From Clostridiaceae bacterium (GTDB taxonomy: Bacteria > Bacillota_A > Clostridia > Acetivibrionales > Acetivibrionaceae): a stretch of DNA of 5,893 nucleotides. Below, piece by piece: positions 1-5,893 of the stretch. Made by a program: the position numbers and the translations under genes. Below the pieces are notes generated by a model. It did not search any database, was not told the origin of the DNA, and saw nothing but the letters and a program-made list of their open reading frames with translations. The stretch lies in assembly GCA_012513545.1 (NCBI GenBank), contig JAAZCB010000312.1:1-5893 (forward strand), given 5' to 3'. Numbering within the stretch: position 1 is the first letter of the stretch; each line of letters starts with the position of its first letter.

Positions 1-520
1 TCACGAATCCCTTGTCCAAAGTGCTTGACAGCTCATAATCCACTATGCATCTGCTGTACCAGTCTATGATTACAAACAGGTACATGAACCCTTTGCTCAT
101 CCTGATATATGTTATGTCTATGCCCCATACATGGTCAGGATGCGTAATGGGAAGGTTCCTGAGCAGGTATGGCTTTACATGCTCGGCATGGTACCTTTTG
201 CTCAGGTTAGGCTTGGGATATACCGTTATTATCCCCATTTTTCCCATCATACGCCTTACTGCCTTCCTGTTTATCAGGATGTCCCTCCTGAGTATGTCGG
301 TTATCTTGCGGTATCCGTATGTAGGGCTCTCGGTATGGATTTGGTCGATAAGGTGCATTATCCTGATGTTCCGCTCATCCTCAGTCCTTGCTTTACGCTC
401 ATAGTATGCGCTGCTCCTGTTCACTGATAGTAGCTCGCACTGCCGCTTTACCGTGATATCAGGGTTATCCCTCTCAACGTATCCCAGGCGTTCACTTCCT
501 TTTGAGGATTTCCGCAGATT
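1..520 (-). CDS. IS3-family transposase orfB (catalytic subunit part), C-terminally cut by window edge
   Basis: This is the DDE integrase-type part of the IS3 transposase, which cuts and joins DNA when expressed as an OrfAB fusion. The frame is open from the A run at 527-519 to the window edge. It begins around GSERLGYVERDNPDITVKRQ, followed by CELLSVNRSSAYYERKA, an HTH_21-like segment (IHTESPTYGYRKITDILRR) and then the start of the rve core, HVWGIDITYIRMSKG. The first catalytic Asp of the DDE triad is the D of GID, codon 118-116; VIIDWYSR follows. The second Asp and the Glu would be to the left of the window. There is no in-frame ATG, GTG or TTG before the GTG at 426-424, and TAG at 547-545 closes the frame upstream, so independent initiation of a full orfB is unlikely and fusion to orfA is required. 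The frame is +1 relative to orfA. No stop codon interrupts the visible part, so this frame looks intact. Confidence 0.85.
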
Positions 521-800
521 TTTTTTTGAGGAAGTCGACCTCTACGGTCAGCTGCCCTATCTTGCGGTGGAGGCCTTCAATCTCCTCCTGTTTATCCTCC
601 AGCTCCTTCTCTGCTGTTGAAGGGCCCTTCTTGAATACTTCCTGGGCTCTCTCCATGAACTCGGATTTCCACCTGCTTATTACTACAGGGCTGATCTGAT
701 ACCTGGCTGCTAACTCATTGAGGGTCATTTCCTCTCTCAACAGCTCCAATACTACCTTTGCTTTAAATTCCGGTTCAAAATTTCTTCTTAGTCTGCTCAT
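492..800 (-). CDS. IS3-family transposase orfA (DNA-binding subunit)
   Basis: This 102-residue protein is the DNA-recognition part of an IS3 transposase (HTH_Tnp_1 type). Residues about 5-20 (RRNFEPEFKAKVVLE) match the usual opening of the family. A helix-turn-helix lies at about 26-47 (TLNELAARYQISPVVISRW), and residues about 65-95 form a leucine-zipper-like coiled coil (EGLHRKIGQLTVEVDFLKKK) used for multimerisation. Length and order are normal for an orfA. The ATG at 800 is chosen because TAG closes the frame just upstream and the conserved RRNF segment begins a few residues later. The GGAGG upstream ends only one base before the ATG, too close for ordinary ribosome binding, so translation may be weak or leaderless. 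Near its 3' end the gene carries nine A residues, where it overlaps the orfB frame. The protein ends KSAEILKRK after that run. Confidence 0.9.
   Translation of the reverse strand: MSRLRRNFEPEFKAKVVLELLREEMTLNELAARYQISPVVISRWKSEFMERAQEVFKKGPSTAEKELEDKQEEIEGLHRKIGQLTVEVDFLKKKSAEILKRK
519..527 (-). other. A9 slippery run linking orfA and orfB
   Basis: On the minus strand the run reads CTC AAA AAA AAA TCT within orfA. The orfB frame lies +1 of orfA. Removing one A (eight read) gives CTC AAA AAA AAT CTG and continues without a stop into orfB. A -1 shift instead reaches a TAA within about 20 codons (GTG AAC GCC TGG ... CGG TAA). Runs of nine or more A are known sites of transcriptional slippage, and such use has been described for IS elements. 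The alternatives are programmed +1 or -2 translational slippage, or a one-base mutation that has disabled the element. The frame relation is read directly; the mechanism is inferred. Confidence 0.6.
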
Positions 801-806
801 GCCTCC

Positions 807-836
807 ATTTAACTATGTTTTACATATTCGTGTCAA
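807..836 (-). promoter_or_regulatory. Possible transposase promoter in the IS left end
   Basis: TTGACA (836-831) is a perfect -35 box. A modest -10, TTAAAT (812-807), lies 18 bases downstream; GTTAAA at 17 bases is the alternative. Transcription would begin at or next to the orfA ATG at 800, implying a leaderless or nearly leaderless message. A perfect 5-bp dyad (TATGT/ACATA, 814-826) lies between the boxes and could bind transposase or act as an operator. The -35 is clear; the rest is weak. Confidence 0.35.
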
Positions 837-3534
837 CTGGTATGGGTGCAGTATACTCTTCCATCTCCTTAATTATGTTTTTTATACTGTTGATAATTGT
901 ATTATGGAGCATTACAACTTCGTTCCTTAATTCCTCTTTTCGCTTGTTGTGTATGGATAATTGTATATTTTTTTGATTATCTGCAAATATCTTTGCTTTT
1001 TTTAGATTCACATTAAGTTGTATATTAGCATCTTTATATGCTTCATAATCTTTCTCAAGTTCTCCTATTTCCTTCTTTGCTTCTTTCTCAAACTCATATA
1101 TCATCCTTGATAACTGACTTTTGAATGAATCTTCTCTCTCAACTTTTTTACAATCCCTTTCTTTTTTTAATAAAGCACTATTGTCAAAGCAAACATTTGC
1201 TATTTCCTCTGATTTAATAATTAACTTTTTATATAATTGTCTTAAATCGTAAAGTTCTTTAATGGTTTTTTCTTTGTTCAATAGATTAGTTTTTCTTTCC
1301 GTTTGCTCTTTTATATTATTCGAAATACATACTTCAAGAAGATCACATTCATTCAACAATTGATACATATCATTTAACCATTTATTTGTGTTAACAATAT
1401 TAGATAATGCAATTTGTGTTTCTTCTTGCTTTCTCTCATTAAGCTCTCTTTCAAGACATCCAATTTTTTTATAGATAAAATATAAGTCTACGTTATCATA
1501 TGAATAATTTCTGCTATTACTGATGCTCCTATTTGTATATTTTCCTATTTTATTAATTATATATTCCTTATTAGATTTAACTTCTGAGTCATAGTCATTT
1601 AGCATTTCTAAATTTGTATCGATATCCTGTAAAGATACTTTTAAGTTTACTGTTCGATCAATTAGTTCCTTAATAGAACACATTATTCTTTGTTCAATCC
1701 AACTATATTCAAACAGTAGTTGTTTGTGCTTATACTGAATAATACTACCAATTACATTATTTTCATGATACTCAAGAATACGCATCGTCTTTTCCACTTC
1801 ACTAACAAAAGAGGATTTTTCCTTTTCATTATTTGTTTCAAATACATCCCCGCTTATTTTTCTATAGTTTTCAATTAATTCTACTTCAACTCCATATGGA
1901 TCTATTAATAATTCATTATAAATATCACTAAATGATATTTTAATAAACTCTTTATAAATAGATACAAGCAATTCTTTCTTCATGTTAATGTGATCAATAA
2001 TCAAGCCACTGCTAATTTCATCTTCAATTGCATTAAGCTTCTCATTATATTCTAAATCTATATTCTTTATCTCTTCTTCATATTCTGTTATATGCTTACA
2101 TATAGATTCTGATATTTCAAAAAATCTACTTTTAATATTGAATGGATTACGATTAATATATTCAAAGTTTTTAACATCATAATCCAGATTTAATTTTTTA
2201 ATTATTGATTTAATCCAATTTATCTTCTCTGGTATTAAATACATTATGGTTTGGTTAGAACTAATATTATCATTAATAGTCTTTAATTCTGATTCATACT
2301 GATGACTAATACCTTTAAAATCATCGTTTAATTGCATAGTACGATTAAAAATAGATACTATCTTATCCCCTATATCATCTTTATCGCAGCATAGATTTAT
2401 TAATATTTCTTTATTTTCATAATTTGATGGGTCTATACTAAAATCATTTATTGCAGTTTCAATCGACAATAATTCACTTTTCTTAGATTTAAAAGATTTA
2501 TCTAGATTCTCAATTTCTTTCTCTATTAAGTTATTTTCTTTATTAAAATCAACATACTCTTTAAATAGACTGAAAACATATGTAGATTCCTTATTCATCT
2601 TAGTAATTTTATCCAAATATTCCTTTTTGTTTTCAACCCTTTTATTATTTTCTTTTATTGTATTGTCTATCCATGTATCTATTACTTTTCCTTCTGTGAA
2701 ATAAATACCTTCCTCCTCAACACTTTCATCATTACCTTTTCTTAATGGAATTATCTTATAATGATGTATAAGCTTACTTAAAGCATTGTCTACTGCAAGA
2801 TTAGTCTGTGATGCTACAAGTGTTTTTAAATAACGAATTGCATTTTGATAACATATTTCTGCTATTACTGTTGTCTTTCCTGTTCCTGGTGGTCCTTGTA
2901 CTAAAAATAAATCTTCACAGTTAATTGCTCCATTAACAGCTTCTATTTGTTCCGCGTTTAAGTTCTTCTGTAATAGATTATTCTTATCAATTTTATATTT
3001 ACATGAAGTTATTTGTTTCGCTTTACTTGCATTAAAAATGAAGTTAATTAAGTTTTTGTTAGTTGTTCTACCTTCTTGAAGCGTTACCAAACCTTTTCTT
3101 AATCTCTTTATTTGAACAACATCACCAATATTTGAAATGTAAAGCTTACCTTCTTTTAAAATCTCATATTTGTTCCTTTTCCATTTTTCAAAAAAATCAT
3201 CGTTCATTTCAATAATCAGTTCTTGAGTATTTCGATTATATGAATATACATTGCCTATCGTTGGTCCTATATACTCTATTGAATTATCTTCCAGTTTCTC
3301 TTCTTTAACTAATGTAACATTGTTACCTCTTAAGTTTTTTTTAAATGTTCTATTAAAACTGATGTTGAAAATGAACTTTTCCATATCTTTAGTAATTCGA
3401 TAATCATGATAATTAATATCAATAGCTAATTCTTTAGCTTTTTCTTCATTAAGTTTCAAATACGCTTCCCAATCAGATATTTGCTCCTTAATGCAAGTCA
3501 CACCATTATTATCATTTAATTCCGAATAATTCAT
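820..3534 (-). CDS. Superfamily 1 helicase-type ATPase (AAA_11/Upf1-Dna2 type), 3'-truncated by IS insertion
   Basis: The visible product is 904 residues and intracellular, with no signal or membrane segment. Residues 1-190 are a mixed N-terminal region with beta-rich segments (about 85-155). A Q motif follows at 192-200 (LNAEQIEAV), then Walker A at 214-222 (GPPGTGKTT), motif Ia at 238-252 (TLVASQTNLAVDNAL) and PLRKGN at 263-268. This order is typical of AAA_11 helicases of the Upf1/Dna2/COG1112 class. From about 290 to 893 the protein is a long, Lys/Glu/Asn/Ile-rich, probably coiled-coil insertion. No Walker B (DEAS/DEAA) and no motifs III-VI are present. The frame then enters the IS: residues about 894-904 and the TAA at 822-820 are IS sequence. 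The gene is therefore broken, and the product probably cannot hydrolyse ATP normally. It starts 40 bases after the 111-residue gene with no clear ribosome binding site (A+T-rich leader), so it may depend on coupling. It is the most A+T-rich gene here, suggesting an accessory, transferred origin. The function is unproven. Related large ATPases occur in nucleic-acid metabolism and phage defence. Confidence 0.8.
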   Translation of the reverse strand: MNYSELNDNNGVTCIKEQISDWEAYLKLNEEKAKELAIDINYHDYRITKDMEKFIFNISFNRTFKKNLRGNNVTLVKEEKLEDNSIEYIGPTIGNVYSYNRNTQELIIEMNDDFFEKWKRNKYEILKEGKLYISNIGDVVQIKRLRKGLVTLQEGRTTNKNLINFIFNASKAKQITSCKYKIDKNNLLQKNLNAEQIEAVNGAINCEDLFLVQGPPGTGKTTVIAEICYQNAIRYLKTLVASQTNLAVDNALSKLIHHYKIIPLRKGNDESVEEEGIYFTEGKVIDTWIDNTIKENNKRVENKKEYLDKITKMNKESTYVFSLFKEYVDFNKENNLIEKEIENLDKSFKSKKSELLSIETAINDFSIDPSNYENKEILINLCCDKDDIGDKIVSIFNRTMQLNDDFKGISHQYESELKTINDNISSNQTIMYLIPEKINWIKSIIKKLNLDYDVKNFEYINRNPFNIKSRFFEISESICKHITEYEEEIKNIDLEYNEKLNAIEDEISSGLIIDHINMKKELLVSIYKEFIKISFSDIYNELLIDPYGVEVELIENYRKISGDVFETNNEKEKSSFVSEVEKTMRILEYHENNVIGSIIQYKHKQLLFEYSWIEQRIMCSIKELIDRTVNLKVSLQDIDTNLEMLNDYDSEVKSNKEYIINKIGKYTNRSISNSRNYSYDNVDLYFIYKKIGCLERELNERKQEETQIALSNIVNTNKWLNDMYQLLNECDLLEVCISNNIKEQTERKTNLLNKEKTIKELYDLRQLYKKLIIKSEEIANVCFDNSALLKKERDCKKVEREDSFKSQLSRMIYEFEKEAKKEIGELEKDYEAYKDANIQLNVNLKKAKIFADNQKNIQLSIHNKRKEELRNEVVMLHNTIINSIKNIIKEMEEYTAPIPVDTNM
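831..855 (-). repeat. Probable left terminal inverted repeat of the IS
   Basis: Reading inward on the minus strand from 855, the sequence TATACTGCACCC is followed by ATACCAG and TTGACA. This has the layout of IS150-type IS3 termini (recalled consensus TGTACTGCACCC...TTGGAC). Its partner repeat would be beyond the left edge, so the repeat is not confirmed within the window. Confidence 0.5.
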
Positions 3535-3574
3535 ATTTATTAAATTTTTATTTCAACTAATAGGTTTCTACCGA

Positions 3575-3910
3575 TTAAATTAACCCTGCTTTATACATGG
3601 CAATAACAACATGCATTTGTTGATTATATGCTTTTTTTGTACCTTCATTTATAATAATCCATAGTTCCTCTGGTTCAATTTCACTAATATTATTACTTCT
3701 TAAATAGTTGAGTGCCTTTCTTGCATACTCAGCATTTATTCCCTGTCCTCCGTATAAACCTAAGAAAGTATTTTTAGGACATCCTTTTTTTTGTGAAGAG
3801 CTACCTGGCTCAAATATTTCACAACTTGCTTTTTTCCACGCATAATCAGGGGTCATTCCCTCTTTAACATAAAACCCAGCATTAACTGCAACTTGAGCAT
3901 ACTTATTCAT
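3575..3910 (-). CDS. Small conserved protein of unknown function (resembles DUF6979)
   Basis: This 111-residue soluble protein has no signal peptide or membrane segment. The N-terminus (NKYAQVAVNAGFYVKEG) is helical and is followed by a PDYAWKKASCEIF segment (21-33) and the striking motif SSQKKGCPK (38-46) with NTFLGL after it. A helical half (about 60-110) ends NQQMHVVIAMYKAGLI. From memory this matches a family annotated DUF6979, in which the SSQKKGCP..FLGL motif and a C-terminal H/YNxQMxVVxA segment are conserved. In this copy the stretch after FLGL is shorter (GLYGGQGINAEYARKAL). There are two cysteines (30, 44), too few for an evident metal site. The start is well supported by AAGGAGG nine bases upstream. 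It is the first gene of a probable two-gene unit with the ATPase 40 bases downstream. The biochemical role is unknown. Confidence 0.75.
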   Translation of the reverse strand: MNKYAQVAVNAGFYVKEGMTPDYAWKKASCEIFEPGSSSQKKGCPKNTFLGLYGGQGINAEYARKALNYLRSNNISEIEPEELWIIINEGTKKAYNQQMHVVIAMYKAGLI

Positions 3911-3919
3911 AATTTATAT

Positions 3920-3926
3920 CCTCCTT
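3920..3926 (-). promoter_or_regulatory. Strong ribosome binding site of the 111-residue gene
   Basis: AAGGAGG on the minus strand, nine bases before the ATG at 3910. It fixes the start of this gene and contrasts with the downstream ATPase gene, which has no comparable site. Confidence 0.8.
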
Positions 3927-3930
3927 ATTA

Positions 3931-3936
3931 ATTATA
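3931..3936 (-). promoter_or_regulatory. Possible -10 box before the 111-residue gene
   Basis: A perfect TATAAT is present, but the best -35 at 17 bases is only TACCAA. Transcription would also start at or inside the ribosome binding site, which is unusually close. In DNA this A+T-rich the hexamer may be chance. No better promoter was found in the gap, so the two-gene unit could also be read from the rhamnosidase side. Confidence 0.2.
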
Positions 3937-3978
3937 TAACTTTATTAATCTTATTGGTAGGCAAAGAATTAAATACAT

Positions 3979-3996
3979 TTACTGCTAGCACAGTAA
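3979..3996. repeat. 18-base interrupted dyad in the intergenic gap
   Basis: TTACTGCTAGCACAGTAA has perfect 6-base arms (TTACTG/CAGTAA). It is one inserted base away from a 16-base perfect palindrome, TTACTGCTAGCAGTAA. It lies about 70 bases before the 111-residue gene, with no T run after it, so it is not a terminator. Its position suits an operator, but no regulator is visible. Confidence 0.35.
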
Positions 3997-4020
3997 TCAT
4001 CTTGATTTCAGATGGATAAG

Positions 4021-4045
4021 CTACACTTAATTGGACAGAAAAAAT
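4021..4045 (+). repeat. Possible relic of an insertion-sequence end
   Basis: CTACACTTAATTGGACAG followed by an A run has the look of an IS150/IS3-type terminus (ACxC...TTGGACA), similar in layout to the real IS end at 855. There is no transposase beside it, no partner repeat was found, and the resemblance is from memory, so this may be chance. Confidence 0.2.
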
Positions 4046-4126
4046 AAGTACATCGAAAATGATAAATAATTAATTAAATTCCTTTATTGTATTAGTAGGT
4101 TTTGTTTAATCCTATTATATTTTTAC

Positions 4127-5893
4127 TTACCTCGTCTCAAGCCTATACTCCCCAGCACTTACTGTTTGTGCAGTTCCATCAGGTAGATGTATGTTTGCTG
4201 TTGTGTTTGCTGGGATTGTAATGGTATAGGTGGTTGTGTTGTCTTTCTTCTCCCATCTTACCTTAACAGTGCCATATATGCTCTTGTATTCAGTTTCAGC
4301 ATGGTCTATTGTTCCTCCTGGAAGTGGAGCTATTATGAAGTGATTTTCTTTAGCAACCTTTATTCCACACATTGTACTGAATATCCATTCACATACTGCT
4401 CCTTTTGAGTAATGGTTTAAAGAAGCAATACCTTTATCAGGTGTAGAATTTCCTTCCCATGCTTCCCATACTGTTGTTGCACCATTCTTCGTCATGAAAA
4501 GCCATCCTGGACATTCTTCATTTTCCAAAAGCCGGTAAGCATATTCATTATCTATATCTTGTAACACATCTAGAATAAACGGAGTGGAAAGGAATCCGGT
4601 ACCTAAACGCCAGTTGTATGCTTCAAGTGCTTTAATTAATTGTGTTTTTGCAAATGCTGTCTGTTTTTCATTAAGAAGGTTCATATACAGCGGGCGCACA
4701 AGTTTTACCTGACGTGTTGTATTAAGTGTATGGTCTGCTTTTTCAACAAGTTCTTGGTAAGCATTTTTACAGCCTTCTGCATATTTAGTATAAAGTAAAC
4801 TGTCTTCTTTTTTGTCTAAGTGCATTGCTATTTCAGCCATATGCTCCATGACATAAGAGGTATAAGCTGTTGATTCTTCGGTATGTGGAAAAATGAAATC
4901 CTTTATTGAAAACGGACGCACATCAGAAGGTTCTGCCCATTCACCAAAAGACTGTCCGCTGTTAACAAGATACTTCTGGTTTTCTTTGGATATCCTAATG
5001 TGTTTAGATAAAAGATCAGATTTACCAGCTCGTTTTATCATAAAATGCGCATATCGTTTCATGGATTCATAATTGTCCTGTATTACTCTTTCATCTCCAT
5101 ATTTCTTCCATAACCTGTAAGGGATTAAAACTCCTGCATCAGCCCAGCCGACAGAACCATTCATCGTAGCCATATAGAAGTCAACTCCCCCATATGGTGC
5201 TATCTGTGCATATCTTCCGTCCTTACCTTGAATATCTTGAAGATCATTTATATATTTCTTAGCAAATGGTGCATATGAGAATAGATAGCTTGCTGTATTG
5301 CAGAATATCTGTGCATCACCTGACCAGCCATGTCTTTCACGTGTCGGACAGTCTGTAGGTACATCAAGAGAATTGCTTTTTGCAGACCATACCGTGGCTT
5401 TTACAAACTTATTCAAAAGATCTTTGGAACAGTCGAATTTTAATGTCTCTTCCATCTTTGAATAAACTGCGATTCCGGTAAAATCCTCAGGTTTCCAAGT
5501 TATATCTGTTTCAACAAGCACATAACGGAAACCGAATATGGCAAAGCTGGTTTTATAGCGGTTCTCTCCCTCATGGCAGATATATTCCACCTTCTGCAAA
5601 GGTGTCGTTTTTTTCTTAGTTGATAACTGTATATTCTTTTGTGTAAACTCGCCGTCCGTATTAATTAATTCACCAAAGCGAAGAGTAATCTTATCCCCTT
5701 CTTTTGCCTTTATTTTAAATTCTGCATAACCTGCAAAATTCTGCCCGAAATCAAGTACCTTTGCATTCTTCGGGGTAGTAACAACTTCTATTGGTTCAAA
5801 TCGTTCCATTTCACTAACAGATACATTGTTTGATGCTGTCGGATATACCTTATGCTTTGTTTCCTTCGCATTTTTGATATATTCCGGTCTTAA
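4127..5893 (-). CDS. Alpha-L-rhamnosidase, glycoside hydrolase family 78 (5' end outside window)
   Basis: It releases terminal alpha-L-rhamnose from plant glycans such as rhamnogalacturonan, or from plant glycosides, by an inverting mechanism. 588 codons plus the stop are visible. The frame stays open through the window edge (LRPEYIKNAKETK upstream of the Met at 5809), so that Met is internal. Family members are often 850-1000 residues, so roughly 300 N-terminal residues are missing, and export cannot be judged. Counting from the Met at 5809: a beta domain with VLDFGQNFAGY (18-28); the (alpha/alpha)6 catalytic domain with DCPTRERHGWSGDA, giving D153, E158 (expected general acid) and D165; GATTVWEAWE with E449 as expected general base; then a C-terminal beta domain (YGTVKVRW, 512-519) ending normally. 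The D-5-E-7-D spacing equals that of the Bacillus enzyme RhaB (D567, E572, D579, E841). It appears functional in the visible part. It is moderately A+T-rich and compositionally distinct from the ATPase gene. Its link to the downstream genes is probably positional only. Confidence 0.92.
   Translation of the reverse strand, partial: LRPEYIKNAKETKHKVYPTASNNVSVSEMERFEPIEVVTTPKNAKVLDFGQNFAGYAEFKIKAKEGDKITLRFGELINTDGEFTQKNIQLSTKKKTTPLQKVEYICHEGENRYKTSFAIFGFRYVLVETDITWKPEDFTGIAVYSKMEETLKFDCSKDLLNKFVKATVWSAKSNSLDVPTDCPTRERHGWSGDAQIFCNTASYLFSYAPFAKKYINDLQDIQGKDGRYAQIAPYGGVDFYMATMNGSVGWADAGVLIPYRLWKKYGDERVIQDNYESMKRYAHFMIKRAGKSDLLSKHIRISKENQKYLVNSGQSFGEWAEPSDVRPFSIKDFIFPHTEESTAYTSYVMEHMAEIAMHLDKKEDSLLYTKYAEGCKNAYQELVEKADHTLNTTRQVKLVRPLYMNLLNEKQTAFAKTQLIKALEAYNWRLGTGFLSTPFILDVLQDIDNEYAYRLLENEECPGWLFMTKNGATTVWEAWEGNSTPDKGIASLNHYSKGAVCEWIFSTMCGIKVAKENHFIIAPLPGGTIDHAETEYKSIYGTVKVRWEKKDNTTTYTITIPANTTANIHLPDGTAQTVSAGEYRLETR

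Larger units (their letters stand above)
1..855 (-). mobile_element. IS3-family insertion sequence, left part (cut by window edge)
   Basis: Two overlapping transposase frames of IS3-family type (orfA, orfB) are read on the minus strand, so the left end of the element is at about 855 and its right end lies outside the window. The terminus reads TATACTGCACCC followed by a TTGACA box. This resembles the IS150-type terminus as I remember it (TGTACTGCACCC...TTGGAC), with one substitution in the first bases. orfA starts 56 bases inside this end, a normal distance. By eye the element is much richer in G+C (near one half) than the gene it interrupts (near one quarter), which suggests recent arrival from another background. 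It is inserted in the helicase-type gene at 820-3534. The target duplication cannot be checked because the other end is missing. The exact first base is uncertain: 855 fits the recalled terminus best, but 850 (TGCACCC) or 835 (TGACACG) are alternatives that begin with the usual TG. Confidence 0.85.
3911..4126. other. Intergenic gap between rhamnosidase and accessory genes
   Basis: These 216 A+T-rich bases contain no supportable gene. They hold the ribosome binding site (3920-3926), a doubtful -10, the dyad at 3979-3996 and an IS-end-like sequence at about 4021-4045. The rhamnosidase stop at 4129-4127 is not followed by a convincing rho-independent terminator. The only nearby pairing (TAGG/CCTA, about 4089-4113) is 4 bp with a long loop and no T run. 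Confidence 0.6.

Noticed and set aside
45..427. Plus-strand open frames of about 100 residues at the left end
   Set aside because: They lie antisense to orfB, whose translation is clearly an IS3 transposase; the plus-strand products have no recognisable features.
500..530. Classical -1 ribosomal frameshift from orfA to orfB
   Set aside because: The -1 frame stops at a TAA shortly after the run; orfB is in the +1 frame.
502..930. Short plus-strand open frames
   Set aside because: Antisense to orfA and to the end of the ATPase gene; low-complexity products with no ribosome binding site of note.
820..3534. Assignment to a named defence system such as Mokosh or Gabija
   Set aside because: There is no kinase, PLD nuclease or TOPRIM partner in the window, and the helicase C-terminal half is missing; an SF1 Walker A plus motif Ia alone does not identify a system.
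4081..4126. Rho-independent terminator after the rhamnosidase
   Set aside because: The only pairing is four G/C-poor base pairs with an 11-base loop and no following T run on the minus strand.
4187..4408. Plus-strand frame of 73 residues, Cys-rich
   Set aside because: Antisense to the conserved C-terminal domain of the rhamnosidase; a shadow of that gene's codon pattern.
5807..5809. ATG as the start of the rhamnosidase
   Set aside because: The frame is open upstream to the window edge, the upstream residues look coding, and family members have several hundred more N-terminal residues.
1..5893. CRISPR array, tRNA or rRNA
   Set aside because: No regularly spaced direct repeats and no cloverleaf or rRNA-like segments were seen in reading the window.

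Overview
The window looks like a chromosomal stretch of a low-G+C Firmicute, most likely a clostridium or Lachnospiraceae-type plant-polysaccharide degrader. This rests on three things: A+T-rich coding and intergenic DNA, a strong AAGGAGG ribosome binding site, and a GH78 alpha-L-rhamnosidase of the kind common in such bacteria. The species cannot be named from the sequence. Every gene that can be supported lies on the minus strand.

Layout, in the direction of transcription (right to left). (1) 5893-4127: a 5'-truncated GH78 alpha-L-rhamnosidase with all four expected acidic active-site residues. (2) 4126-3911: an A+T-rich intergenic gap with a small dyad, a sequence resembling an insertion-sequence end, and the strong ribosome binding site of the next gene. 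(3) 3910-3575: a small protein of 111 residues with an SSQKKGCPK motif, resembling a family of unknown function (DUF6979, from memory). (4) 3534-820: a very A+T-rich gene for a superfamily 1 helicase-type ATPase (AAA_11/Upf1-Dna2 type). It has a Q motif, Walker A and motif Ia, followed by roughly 590 residues of mainly charged coiled-coil-like sequence. (5) 855-1: the left part of an IS3-family insertion sequence, richer in G+C than its surroundings, with orfA complete and orfB running off the window.

The central observation is that the insertion sequence sits inside the helicase gene. The open frame of the ATPase runs into the IS terminus and stops on a TAA inside the IS. The last 11 or so residues are therefore IS-encoded, and motif II (DEAA/DEAS-type Walker B) and all later helicase motifs are absent. 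The visible 904-residue product is a 3'-truncated gene, and the rest should lie beyond the IS, outside the window. Genes 3 and 4 are 40 bases apart on one strand and look like a two-gene accessory operon beside a metabolic gene. A defence role is possible, because large coiled-coil SF1 ATPases are frequent in phage-defence loci, but nothing here proves it.

A second point concerns the IS. orfB is in the +1 frame relative to orfA, not the -1 frame usual for IS3 elements, and the overlap holds a run of nine A. Loss of one A, by transcriptional slippage or by reversal of a mutation, would fuse orfA and orfB.
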